Positions 28,349-38,073 are shown, counted from the first letter of the stretch. The stretch: 64,000 bases of DNA from Bacillus amyloliquefaciens DSM 7 = ATCC 23350 (GCF_000196735.1 NC_014551.1:2847001-2911000), one strand, 5' to 3'. The notes: a model not told the origin generated them from the letters alone. Program-made: numbers and translations.

Positions 28349-29036
28349 AAAGACCGTCTTCTTCCTTCGCGATGTACCCCTGCCCCACTTTGGTTTCAAT
28401 CATCTTCCCGATGCCTAATTGATCAAGTTTTTTCCGCAGCCGATTGACATTCACCGTCAGCGTGTTATCACTGACGAAACGCTCATCATTCCACAAGCTT
28501 CTGATGAGTTCTTCGCGGCTGACGATTTTATTTTTCTGCTCGGCCAGCAGTTTTAAAATCAGCATTTCGTTTTTGGTCAGCTCAACTGAACCGTTTTCAT
28601 GGCTCACCATGTTTGTTTCAGCATCAATGGCAGCCCCGCTCCACCTTTTGATGAGCGCCGGTTCTGCATTGTATTGATACACCCGCCGAAACACGGCTTG
28701 TATTTTAGCAATCAAGACGTCAAAATGAAAAGGCTTCTGAATGAAATCATCTGCTCCGAGCTGCATCGACATGACCATATCTGCGGGATGATCCCGCGAG
28801 GACAAAAACAGAATCGGCACGTTTGATTGGGAGCGTATCATTCTGCACCAATGAAAGCCGTCAAATTTCGGCAGCTGCACATCAATCATCACCAAATCGG
28901 GCTTGATTTCGGTAAATTCCCGGGTAACCCGGCTGAAATCCTTTATCCCGTGCACCGCAAATGACCAGCCCGTTAATCTCTCTTTCATCTCGTGAAACAA
29001 AGTGTTATCATCTTCTATTAACAAAATATGAAACAT
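28341..29036 (-). CDS. bceR: Response regulator BceR (OmpR family)
   Basis: 231 residues: receiver domain with DD near the N terminus (LLIEDDNTLF), phosphoacceptor aspartate in LVMIDVQLP, and lysine in IQKPFHFD. The C-terminal OmpR-type winged helix includes ELTKNEMLILKLLAEQ and SDNTLTVNVNRLRKKL. Phosphorylated BceR activates bceAB through the dyad at 27331-27348. Start ATG; the operon bceRS is transcribed just after the ytr operon terminator. Confidence 0.94.
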   Translation of the reverse strand: MFHILLIEDDNTLFHEMKERLTGWSFAVHGIKDFSRVTREFTEIKPDLVMIDVQLPKFDGFHWCRMIRSQSNVPILFLSSRDHPADMVMSMQLGADDFIQKPFHFDVLIAKIQAVFRRVYQYNAEPALIKRWSGAAIDAETNMVSHENGSVELTKNEMLILKLLAEQKNKIVSREELIRSLWNDERFVSDNTLTVNVNRLRKKLDQLGIGKMIETKVGQGYIAKEEDGLYD

Positions 29037-29067
29037 TTGTATACACCCTTTTTCTGTCTGATAGAGG

Positions 29068-29095
29068 AAAAACCGGCTGTTGTGTCCAGCCGGTT
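29068..29095 (-). terminator. Terminator of the ytr operon
   Basis: Minus-strand stem AACCGGCTG / CAGCCGGTT with a seven-base loop and a following T-rich run, nine bases after the ytrF stop. Confidence 0.87.
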
Positions 29096-29103
29096 CTTTC
29101 TCT

Positions 29104-30417
29104 TTACAATTCTCTTCTTAACGCGGTCAGAACGTTGGTTTTTGTCGCTTTCCGGGCCGGATTCATACCCGAGATCACCGCGACTCCCGCACAAATGACA
29201 ACTGCGATTACAACGAGGCTGAGCGGGATATAGGAGAAGGTATAATGAAGATCTTCAGCTCCGGTCTTTCCCCCTACCGCTTTCAAAATAACCGGCACAG
29301 CCAGATTGACGGCAAAACTCACTCCGTAGGAAATAATAATCCCGATCACAGATCCTAAAATCCCGATATAGGCGCTTTCCATCAGAAACATTCTGCGGAT
29401 GATGGACGGGCTTGCGCCGATCGCTTTCATAATCCCGATTTCCTGCGTTCTTTCTGTAACCGCCATTGTCATCGTGTTGAAAATACCGATGGCAGAAATC
29501 AAGACGGCGATAAAGCCGACAAAGATCAGGCCGATTTTAAAGACGAGGAAAAATGTGTTGACGCCCTGCAGCTCGGTTGTGACGGACATGACTTTATAAC
29601 CGTCATCACTCAAATCATTCGTTAACTGTTCAACATTGTCAAATTTGTCGGCGTAGACTTTTATGCTTTTTTCAGCATTTCCGCCTTTCAGATCTAAGAA
29701 TTTCGAAAAGTCCTTTTTGAATTGATCACTGATAAAAATATTTGTATCCTCCATCCACTCTTGGGACGGTTTTTTTGTTATTCCGACTACCTTAAAGTCG
29801 TACGTTTTGGTTCCTTCCGTTTTTCCGGTATCATTGTTCGTTTTTGAGATGCTCAGCTGGATGGTTTTATTCAGCAGATCCTCCGTATAGCCTGTTGGCT
29901 TTTCCACATCCGAGACATTGTCTTGATGATCCTTTAATTCTTTGTTGTATTCATCTGCCTCTTTTTTCGTCCATAGGTTCTTCGCGAAATTATAGCCGAC
30001 CACAATTTCATTTTCTGATTTGGCGACTCTTCCCCGATCAAGCTCCATATTGGCTTTGACTTCGTCTTTCATGTTTGTCAGCACTATAGCTGAATCTTCA
30101 TTTGTTCTGTTTCCCAATGTCGCTTTATTCGGTTCATACACTTGGGTTCTTTCAACGACAGACTTGACATTCTTATATTTTTCCAAGTCTGATTTCTTTA
30201 CGGCTTTTCCGTTCTCCTGGCCGAGCACATTGATTTCCGTCACAATCTGCTGGCTCATGGTAATGTCTGTAATCGTTTTTTGAATCCCGAATCCGACGGA
30301 GGACAAGACAACTAAAAACGCGCACGCCATTGTCGTCGCCAGCACCGTCATGAAAACACGCAGCCGGTTTTTCTTCATATTTCTTCTGATAAAGTGAACC
30401 TGATCCTTAAATCTCAA
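29104..30417 (-). CDS. ytrF: ABC transporter permease YtrF (MacB/FtsX type)
   Basis: 437 residues with MacB topology: one N-terminal helix (FMTVLATTMACAFLVVLSSVGF), a large extracellular MacB-PCD-like domain (about 45-280) and three C-terminal helices with the FtsX block ERTQEIGIMKAIGASPSIIRRMFLMES. Works with the ATPase YtrE. Last gene of the YtrA-controlled operon induced by wall-active antibiotics in B. subtilis. Overlaps ytrE by 11 bases. Confidence 0.91.
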   Translation of the reverse strand: MRFKDQVHFIRRNMKKNRLRVFMTVLATTMACAFLVVLSSVGFGIQKTITDITMSQQIVTEINVLGQENGKAVKKSDLEKYKNVKSVVERTQVYEPNKATLGNRTNEDSAIVLTNMKDEVKANMELDRGRVAKSENEIVVGYNFAKNLWTKKEADEYNKELKDHQDNVSDVEKPTGYTEDLLNKTIQLSISKTNNDTGKTEGTKTYDFKVVGITKKPSQEWMEDTNIFISDQFKKDFSKFLDLKGGNAEKSIKVYADKFDNVEQLTNDLSDDGYKVMSVTTELQGVNTFFLVFKIGLIFVGFIAVLISAIGIFNTMTMAVTERTQEIGIMKAIGASPSIIRRMFLMESAYIGILGSVIGIIISYGVSFAVNLAVPVILKAVGGKTGAEDLHYTFSYIPLSLVVIAVVICAGVAVISGMNPARKATKTNVLTALRREL

Positions 30418-31102
30418 CTGTAACGCCCCCTTTTAATACACCGTCATGCAGCTGGAATTTTGAATGAGCAATGGAAGCGACTTCATCGTCATGCGTAATG
30501 ATGACAAATGTAATTCCGCGCTCCCGGTTCAGCTGCTGAATTAATGCAAGCACCTCAAGCTCCGTTTCTGAATCAAGGCTTCCCGTCGGCTCATCGGCTA
30601 AAATAATCGACGGATTTAAAATCAGCGCCCTTGCGATACTGACACGCTGCTGCTGACCGCCTGACAGCTCATTCGGATAATGATTCGCATGATTTTCAAG
30701 ACCGACCCGTTTCAGCATATCCGCGACTTTCTGCTTGCGTTCAGAAGGTTTTACGCCTTTGAGGGCAAGCGGCATTTCAACATTTTCATAGGTTGTCAGA
30801 CTCGGAATGAGCTGAAAACTTTGAAAAATGAAACCGAAATGCCCAAGGCGGAACTGCGCCCACTCTTTTTCACTGAAGCCTGTCACATCAGTGCCGTTAA
30901 TGACGATACGGCCCTTCGTCGGTGCTATATAGCCGGAAATTAAATTCAGAAGCGTTGATTTTCCGGAACCGCTCCGCCCGACGATACAGGCGATTTCCCC
31001 TTTTTCAACGGTCAAAGAGACATCCTTCAGCACCGGAACCGCACTCTCTCTGCCTTTCCTGCCGATTTTAAATGAATGATCGATATGCTGTACATCTATC
31101 AC
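30407..31102 (-). CDS. ytrE: ABC transporter ATPase YtrE (MacB/LolD type)
   Basis: 231 residues: Walker A GRSGSGKST, Q-loop FIFQSFQLIPSL, signature ELSGGQQQRVSIARAL, Walker B IILADEPTGSLD and ITHDDEVAS. It pairs with YtrF. The start is put at GTG 31102 (MIDVQHIDHSF), eight bases after GGGGAG; a GTG three codons earlier is too close to that site. The length then equals B. subtilis YtrE. It follows ytrD by 15 bases. Confidence 0.91.
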   Translation of the reverse strand: MIDVQHIDHSFKIGRKGRESAVPVLKDVSLTVEKGEIACIVGRSGSGKSTLLNLISGYIAPTKGRIVINGTDVTGFSEKEWAQFRLGHFGFIFQSFQLIPSLTTYENVEMPLALKGVKPSERKQKVADMLKRVGLENHANHYPNELSGGQQQRVSIARALILNPSIILADEPTGSLDSETELEVLALIQQLNRERGITFVIITHDDEVASIAHSKFQLHDGVLKGGVTVEI

Positions 31103-31117
31103 GTAAACCACTCCCCT

Positions 31118-32098
31118 TTATATTTGTTTCGTTTTTTTATACATGAAGTAATAACTGATGAAAAACCCGATAACCGCACCGATAAGCATGCCGAATATGT
31201 AGCCGGAATATGAACCGTTATAAGCATATCCGCATACACCCGCACCTCCCAACATACTGATCACCATGACGAGCACTTGGAAGATGCGTTCTGTATGTTT
31301 GCTCAAGATAAAATGTCCGCTTCGTTCACTCGGCATTTTCAGGAAATTCACATAGCCGAAAAGATAGAAACAAAAACCCATTAATGCACATATAAGCAAT
31401 GCATGTTTCATGTAATGAATCCATGACGTATGGATATAAGCGGCCGGCATGAAATAGATCAGAAACCCGCTCCAAGGGAAATCAATATCCCGCACAGCCT
31501 GCTTGCCAAAAAGGAACTCAGCGTTTAATAGATAAATGGTGAAAATCACGATTGGAAAGAAGGAGATCGTGAACGGTGTGATGAGCTGTGCTGCTAAATT
31601 GCCAGTTATTGTGCCGGCAGCTGTCACTAATGCATAAATCATCAAGCTGACGACCAGCATCCCTGCGCTGAATGAGTGAAAATGATGTACAGCGTCAGGT
31701 TTAAGCATAAGAAACAATATGTCAGACACTCCGTAAGAGACAAGCTGGGAACCGGCTAACACGGCTGCTCCCAGTAAAAACTTAGTATGGAATATCCGGC
31801 TTCTCGAATACGGAAGACTTAATGTATACATTTTTTCAGCCCGTCCTGCTCTTGTCAGAAAAAGCCCCATAATAACCGGAGGAATGAAATGCAGCCCAAT
31901 TACATTCCGATGGCTGTAATCAATGCTGAATGTACAAACTGAACCCGGATATTGATGAAGTACACTCAAACAATCTTTATAATGAAAATACTCATTTATA
32001 ATTGCCAAAGGGCCTATGATAAGTAAGAACCCCGCGGAAAGGAGCAGCAGCGTCTGCCGCTGTTTCCATTCTTTATAAAGCAAACCGTTAATCGGCAC
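31118..32098 (-). CDS. ytrD: ABC-2 type permease YtrD
   Basis: 326 residues with the repeated architecture of the Ytr permeases: N-terminal PINGLLYKEWKQ, TM1, an extracellular loop with a cysteine pair (KDCLSVLHQYPGSVC), then LPYSRSRIFHTKFLLGAAV and five more helices, ending YYFMYKKTKQI. Paralogous to ytrC and the truncated copy upstream. GTG start at 32098 with GGGGGAAGG upstream is preferred over an ATG ten codons earlier, which has no ribosome site. Likely partner of ATPase YtrB. Confidence 0.87.
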   Translation of the reverse strand: MPINGLLYKEWKQRQTLLLLSAGFLLIIGPLAIINEYFHYKDCLSVLHQYPGSVCTFSIDYSHRNVIGLHFIPPVIMGLFLTRAGRAEKMYTLSLPYSRSRIFHTKFLLGAAVLAGSQLVSYGVSDILFLMLKPDAVHHFHSFSAGMLVVSLMIYALVTAAGTITGNLAAQLITPFTISFFPIVIFTIYLLNAEFLFGKQAVRDIDFPWSGFLIYFMPAAYIHTSWIHYMKHALLICALMGFCFYLFGYVNFLKMPSERSGHFILSKHTERIFQVLVMVISMLGGAGVCGYAYNGSYSGYIFGMLIGAVIGFFISYYFMYKKTKQI

Positions 32099-32134
32099 CT
32101 TGCCTTCCCCCAAACTAAACATGTTCATACAGAC

Positions 32135-33121
32135 CTACATATGCTTTGTTTTCCTGTAAACCGTAAAATAACTGATGAAAAATCCGATAACGGCGCCGAT
32201 AATAATGCCGGCTAAATATCCGAACATCGTGTCCGTGACCCCATATCCGAAAACTCCAAAACCCATAACCGCAAACGCGATTACCAATAGCTGCACCGGG
32301 CGTTCCAATTTTCTCCAAAGAAAGAATCTGCCGTTCCGTTCATTCGGATGTTTCAGAAAGCTGACGTAACCGATCAGATAAAAGACGACGCTCATGACTG
32401 CCGGAATGAGTAAGATCAGATGTCTCTCTCTGATCCAGTCGTTAAACACATATCCAATAGGTGTTACAAATATAAAAAGACGAGATTCGATATAGCTGCT
32501 GATGAAAGAGAATTCATTACCAATACTAAAATCGAAAACAACCTCCAAATTCGCGGCCGGCAGACCGATGAGTAAAAAGGGCAGAATCGTTACGGTAAAC
32601 GCCGTTAACAGCTGAGCGAATATATGGCCCGTCAATGCTCCGGATGCCATTAACAGTGCGTAAGCCATAAAACTGATGACAATCATTCCGATTGAAAAAT
32701 GATCAAAATCGTACGTATGGCTCGGTTTCAGCAGAGAAATCAGCAATGACGCCGCTCCGTAGCCTATCGCCTGGGGAACAACAATGACTGCCCCGCCAAG
32801 CCAGAATTTGGTCTGAAAGATTTGGCTTCTGCTGTAAGGCATGCTTAACAGGGCATCCATCGTTCCCTTTGTCCGCTCCAAGCCTAATAAGAAGACAGCA
32901 ATGATGACACTCACAACCCAGTTGAAGGAAAGAAGCGACCCATTCGTATAACTGACGACGAACTCACAATCTTGCGGAGCCGGATCATTCAAACATCCCT
33001 GATATGTTACGTAATTGTTATAAACCATAAAAGGATTTGCCGCTATTAAAAAAATACTGCTCAATAAAAACAACCACTGATTTTTCTTCCATTCTGTATA
33101 CAATAGCCCCCGCGGTATCAT
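32135..33121 (-). CDS. ytrC: ABC-2 type permease YtrC
   Basis: 328 residues beginning MIPRGLLYTEWKKNQW, then TM1 and the loop YQGCLNDPAPQDCEF, the conserved block LERTKGTMDALLSMPYSRSQIFQTKFWLGG (about residues 80-110), and the C-terminal helices ending in SYFTVYRKTKHM. It is full length and serves as the yardstick showing that the neighbouring paralogue (33137-34060) is cut short at its start. ATG follows AAAGGAGG. Its transport substrate is unknown. Confidence 0.88.
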   Translation of the reverse strand: MIPRGLLYTEWKKNQWLFLLSSIFLIAANPFMVYNNYVTYQGCLNDPAPQDCEFVVSYTNGSLLSFNWVVSVIIAVFLLGLERTKGTMDALLSMPYSRSQIFQTKFWLGGAVIVVPQAIGYGAASLLISLLKPSHTYDFDHFSIGMIVISFMAYALLMASGALTGHIFAQLLTAFTVTILPFLLIGLPAANLEVVFDFSIGNEFSFISSYIESRLFIFVTPIGYVFNDWIRERHLILLIPAVMSVVFYLIGYVSFLKHPNERNGRFFLWRKLERPVQLLVIAFAVMGFGVFGYGVTDTMFGYLAGIIIGAVIGFFISYFTVYRKTKHM

Positions 33122-33136
33122 TCCGGTCCTCCTTTC

Positions 33137-34091
33137 TTACACATGCTTCGTTTTTTTATAAATCGCAAAATAACTGACCAAAAATCCGACCGCTCCTCCG
33201 ACCAGCATCCCGGCCGCATACCCTGTCATCGTCTGTCCCGTCGAGTACCCCGCCAGGCCAAAACCGAGAACGGCGATAATGATTACCACAATCTGAATGG
33301 GCCGGTCAAGCTGTCTCCAGAGGAAAAAACGGCCGTTCCGTTCCACGGGCTGTCTGACATAGCAAAAGTACCCGATGGCATAAAATATAATGCTCATCAC
33401 TGCCGGGATGATTAATATATACTTGCTGGCAGATACCCAATTCGTATCAATGTACGTAATCGGATTCAGATATTGAAAAGAATTGTTTAGGTAAGCATTG
33501 ACTGGCGGCATCAGCTCATGCATGTCGATCCCGAAGATGACTTCCGCATTTGTCAACGGCAACGTAATAATCAGGTAAGGCGCTATCGATACAGCAAACG
33601 CCGTTAACAGCTGGGCGAACGTATTGCCCGTTAAGCAGCCTGCGCTCGCGACCAATGTAAAAGCCAAAACACTCACAATGATCTCTCCAACGCTGTAATG
33701 GTGGAAGAAATATACGCGTTCAGGCTTTAACAGAAGAATCAACAGCTCAGCCAGCCCGTAGCCGATGACCTGAAAGCCGGCAATGACCGCCGCTCCGAGC
33801 CAATATTTAGTGTGAAACACCTGAGCGCGGGAATAAGGCAGACTGAAAAGCGTATCAATCGTTCCCTTTGTGCGCTCCAGTCCGAATAAGCAAACCGCCA
33901 AAATCACAGCGGGCGCCCAGTTCAAGTTCAGCATTCTGCTCTCCAAAGAATTCACATAAAACTTACAATATGCTCCCGGGGTATCCAGACAGCCTTGGTA
34001 GACCAGATAGGTATTTAACACTTCAAAAGGATTGACCGCCGCTAAAAAAAGGCCGACCATAACGAGAACATAGCAATCCCCGGTCTACCAT
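33137..34091 (-). pseudogene. Third YtrC-like permease with a frameshifting 5' deletion
   Basis: From ATG 34060 a 307-residue protein (MVGLFLAAVNPFEVLN ... SYFAIYKKTKHV) is clearly a YtrC/YtrD paralogue, including LERTKGTIDTLFSLPYSRAQ. It lacks the N-terminal RGLLYxEWKxxxW helix. That part survives in another frame: ATG at 34091, overlapping the ytrB stop, encodes MVDRGLLC and then soon reaches a stop. Alignment to ytrC suggests about 26 bases are missing between the two frames. The body may still be translated from 34060, which lacks a proper ribosome site, giving a protein with a shortened TM1. Which of the paralogues is orthologous to B. subtilis ytrC I cannot decide. Confidence 0.78.
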
Positions 34092-34963
34092 CTCCGGTTC
34101 CCCCCAAACTTCGCGATGAAGACTTCTTCTAAGTTTACAGGAAGCTCGTTCCACACTTTCGGGCGCAGCTCTTGCAGAAATTTCTTTTTCTTCTCATCGT
34201 TCTTCGGAATCAGCACTGTATAAAACACACCGGCATGGTCGAGGATCGGTATGTTTTGTTCTCTGATCATCAAGTTGACATCCTCATCAAACGCCATTTG
34301 GATTTTCATGTAATCCTCTTTCATATCATCCAAATCCATCACATTCGTCAGCTGATTTCCTTCCAAAAATCCGATCCGGTTGCACATGCGCTCAATATCT
34401 TCTAAACGATGTGAAGTAATCAGAATGCTCGTTTCCCGTTCAGCCACTTCATCCACCATAAGCTGAAGCACGTCATGACGCGTTACAGCGTCAATCCCAT
34501 CCGTCGGTTCATCCAAAAGAATCAATGCCGGACGTGAAGCAAAGGCAAGGACGAGGGCCAGCTGTTTTTTCAGCCCTGTGGATAATTCCCGGTATTTCTT
34601 CGTTTCCGGAATGCTGTACCTGTTCATGAGCTCATTGGCGTAAGTCACATCAAAATTCGGATAGATTCTGCTTACAATAGCAACAAGCTGTTTATATGTA
34701 TATTTGTCATAAAAAGGATTTTCAACAGGCATATAAATGATATTCTGTTTTACTTTCGGATGCCGCTTTATTTCCACCTGATTAAATAAAACCGTCCCTT
34801 GATCCGGCAGCAGAATCTGCTGAATGAGCCGGAGCAATGTTGTTTTCCCTGATCCGTTTCGGCCGAGCAGCCCAAAAATTTCTCCTTTTCCGATGGTGAG
34901 CGAAATATCCTTGAGCACTTCTTTACCGTCAATCGTTTTTGAGAGATTGCGCAATTCAATCAT
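34085..34963 (-). CDS. ytrB: ABC transporter ATPase YtrB
   Basis: 292 residues: Walker A GRNGSGKTT (near 35), signature ELSTGLKKQLALVLAFA, Walker B LILLDEPTDGID, H-loop TSHRLEDIE, and a C-terminal extension of about 80 residues. The STGLKKQ signature is typical of the YtrB/BcrA-type exporter ATPases with ABC-2 permeases. It presumably energises YtrC/YtrD. Its start overlaps ytrA by eight bases and its stop overlaps the ancestral start of the damaged permease gene. Confidence 0.92.
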   Translation of the reverse strand: MIELRNLSKTIDGKEVLKDISLTIGKGEIFGLLGRNGSGKTTLLRLIQQILLPDQGTVLFNQVEIKRHPKVKQNIIYMPVENPFYDKYTYKQLVAIVSRIYPNFDVTYANELMNRYSIPETKKYRELSTGLKKQLALVLAFASRPALILLDEPTDGIDAVTRHDVLQLMVDEVAERETSILITSHRLEDIERMCNRIGFLEGNQLTNVMDLDDMKEDYMKIQMAFDEDVNLMIREQNIPILDHAGVFYTVLIPKNDEKKKKFLQELRPKVWNELPVNLEEVFIAKFGGNRRW

Positions 34964-35348
34964 GATCCCTGCCTCCTTTCACATCAGCGCTGATTTCCTT
35001 TATCCATTCCTGCAGCTTCTCCAGCTCAACTCCCGCGTAATGGGCATCGATGATGAGCTGTTTCAATTGCTCTTTTATCATCGTCATCTTCCCTTCAACC
35101 AATGTCTTTTTTGCATTCTCCGATATATACGTTCCTCTTCCCCTCAGCGTTTCAATGACACCATCGCGTTCAAGCTCCTTGTACGCTTTGCTGACTGTAT
35201 TCGGATTGGCGATAATGATCGTTGCCAATTCCCTGACAGAAGGAAGTTTATCCCCCGGCTTCATGATCCCTTTTAAACAAAGCTCTTTCAATTGCTGTAT
35301 GATCTGCTCATAAATCGGGGTTGAGCTTCTCGGATCGATTTGAATCAT
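34956..35348 (-). CDS. ytrA: GntR-family repressor YtrA
   Basis: 130 residues: GntR winged helix-turn-helix (TPIYEQIIQQLKELCLKG then LPSVRELATIIIANPNTVSKAYKELERDGVIE) with a short C-terminal dimerisation helix pair, the layout of the YtrA subfamily. It represses the ytr operon and is relieved by lipid-II-targeting antibiotics in B. subtilis. ATG follows GAAGGGAAG. The first 41 bases overlap the end of ytrG in another frame. Confidence 0.93.
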   Translation of the reverse strand: MIQIDPRSSTPIYEQIIQQLKELCLKGIMKPGDKLPSVRELATIIIANPNTVSKAYKELERDGVIETLRGRGTYISENAKKTLVEGKMTMIKEQLKQLIIDAHYAGVELEKLQEWIKEISADVKGGRDHD

Positions 35349-35502
35349 TTACTTCCCTTCTTTCTTTTACGAGCTGCTCTATTTCTTTAAATGTTCTGCC
35401 ACTGAAAACCGATGACGCAAGAATGACAAACAGACTGCTGGCCAAAACCGAGGCGGCGATAATAAGAGGCACATCTTGTTTTACGGATCTTTTGTTTTTC
35501 AT
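35308..35502 (-). CDS. ytrG: Small single-pass membrane protein YtrG
   Basis: 64 residues: basic N terminus MKNKRSVKQD, one hydrophobic helix (VPLIIAASVLASSLFVILASSVF) and a charged, probably cytoplasmic or external, tail (EIEQLVKERREVNDSNRSEK). Strong ribosome site AAAGGAGAG seven bases from the ATG. First gene of the ytr operon, directly after its promoter and operator. B. subtilis has a small gene ytrG at this position; function is unknown. The tail overlaps ytrA by 41 bases. Confidence 0.75.
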   Translation of the reverse strand: MKNKRSVKQDVPLIIAASVLASSLFVILASSVFSGRTFKEIEQLVKERREVNDSNRSEKLNPDL

Positions 35503-35552
35503 GAAGGCTCTCCTTTCCTATGCTCAACATTTATATTTCGATTTCATTTTTT

Positions 35553-35606
35553 GAGTGTTTGCAGTGTATTACATCAAGTAGTACACGTAATACAATAAAC
35601 ACACTC
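35553..35606. promoter_or_regulatory. YtrA operator: extended dyad at the ytr promoter
   Basis: GTGTA-N13-TACAC (35564-35586) matches the form of YtrA-type GntR sites. A broader symmetry surrounds it: GTGTATTAC/GTAATACA and GAGTGTTT/AAACACACTC, centred near 35579. It covers the -10 and the transcription start of the ytr promoter, the right place for repression. Confidence 0.65.
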
Positions 35607-35620
35607 CGCCCTATTGTCAA
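35592..35620 (-). promoter_or_regulatory. Sigma-A promoter of the ytr operon
   Basis: On the minus strand a perfect TTGACA (complement of 35615-35620) and TATTGT (35592-35597) are 17 bases apart, upstream of ytrG. Confidence 0.75.
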
Positions 35621-35645
35621 TTCTTTTTTAAAAAGAACTACAAAA

Positions 35646-35674
35646 AAACCCGCCGGGATTCCGGCAGGTTTTGC
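35646..35674 (-). terminator. Terminator of ytzC
   Basis: Minus-strand stem AACCTGCCGG-AATC-CCGGCGGGTT (one mismatch) followed by TTTTT, about 20 bases beyond the ytzC stop. Confidence 0.82.
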
Positions 35675-35693
35675 ACCATCTAAAACGGTGCGG

Positions 35694-35966
35694 TCAGTAA
35701 TCGAAATTACGCTGCAAAATCATATTGTTTTGCAGGGTCTGGAGCTGCAATCTCATTCGGTAAAGCTGCTCTCTTTGCTGATCATTCGCAGATAATGACA
35801 GCTTGTTTAATTCATTCACCGCGTTTTCAAGCATCATTTGCGCTTCACTGTACTCATTATCATTATAATGCTCTTGTTTGGAAGCGGTTTTAAATTGCTC
35901 ATTCGCAAATTCATACGCCTGTTCGCTTCTTTGGAGATGTTCATCTACTGATTGTCTTGTTGCCAA
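35694..35966 (-). CDS. ytzC: Conserved hypothetical coiled-coil protein YtzC
   Basis: 90 residues, highly charged and helical (SVDEHLQRSEQAYEFANEQF, QMMLENAVNELNKLSLS, LYRMRLQLQTLQNNMILQ), with no membrane segment or cysteines; a soluble helical bundle or coiled coil is likely. Start TTG with GAGGAGGGG five bases upstream. Matches YtzC of B. subtilis, function unknown. Own terminator. Confidence 0.85.
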   Translation of the reverse strand: MATRQSVDEHLQRSEQAYEFANEQFKTASKQEHYNDNEYSEAQMMLENAVNELNKLSLSANDQQREQLYRMRLQLQTLQNNMILQRNFDY

Positions 35967-36136
35967 CGAAACCCCTCCTCAGTGAATGGGAAATCAAACT
36001 TAGTTTGAGCGGAGGAAAAATGATTAACACCCGAAGATTGCAGGAAAGAGAACCAAATTTTCCGTGAGTCAGGAAAAGGAATGAGAATCCTGCCCGCAGT
36101 TATACTAAACAAAAGAAAGCCGCATCTGTTTTCACA

Positions 36137-36165
36137 TTGTGAACCCCCATCATTCATGCTACAAT
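36137..36165 (+). promoter_or_regulatory. Sigma-A promoter of mnmL-mnmM
   Basis: TTGTGA (36137-36142) and TACAAT (36160-36165), 17 bases apart, lie about 40 bases before the mnmL start. Confidence 0.65.
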
Positions 36166-36203
36166 TTTAGGATGCATCTGATGTGAGGGAGGCTTTTTGA
36201 ACA

Positions 36204-37750
<1,547 letters not shown>

Positions 37751-37786
37751 AGAATCGGCCTGTCATCAACAGGCCGATTCTTTTTG
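37751..37786 (+). terminator. Terminator of mnmL-mnmM
   Basis: Perfect stem AGAATCGGCCTG / CAGGCCGATTCT with seven-base loop followed by TTTTT, directly after the stop. Confidence 0.9.
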
Positions 37787-37878
37787 TGAACGTATTTACT
37801 TTTTCAAAAAAGTCAATTACCATGAAATAATGGGAAAAAGTTCATTTTTCCACTGAAACACCTGAGAGGAGCAGCAGT

Positions 37879-38073
37879 TTGAATATTCTTCGCATCATTT
37901 TTTCAAGTGTTCCCTACGTGATGTTCATCATCATTTTATCAAGACATTTAGGATTTGAGTTCGCGAAAACCTATTACTGGTGGTTTGCTGCATTTTTCGT
38001 CATCGGGCTGGTCGGCAAATTTGTAATGCACTTTGCGGAAAAAAAGAAACCATTAAAAAAAGAGACAGCGTAA
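37879..38073 (+). CDS. Small two-helix membrane protein
   Basis: 64 residues: helix 1 RIIFSSVPYVMFIIILSRHLGF, a short aromatic turn (KTYYWW) and helix 2 WFAAFFVIGLVGKFVMHF, then a lysine-rich tail EKKKPLKKE. Both ends are probably cytoplasmic by the positive-inside rule. TTG start with GAGAGGAG upstream. Followed by a hairpin. No function is recognised; neighbours (tRNA modification, terpene synthase) do not suggest one. Confidence 0.72.
   Translation: MNILRIIFSSVPYVMFIIILSRHLGFEFAKTYYWWFAAFFVIGLVGKFVMHFAEKKKPLKKETA

Noticed and set aside
32115-32318. Frame overlapping the end of ytrC as a separate peptide
   Set aside because: It is an out-of-frame shadow of the ytrC C terminus without translation signals.
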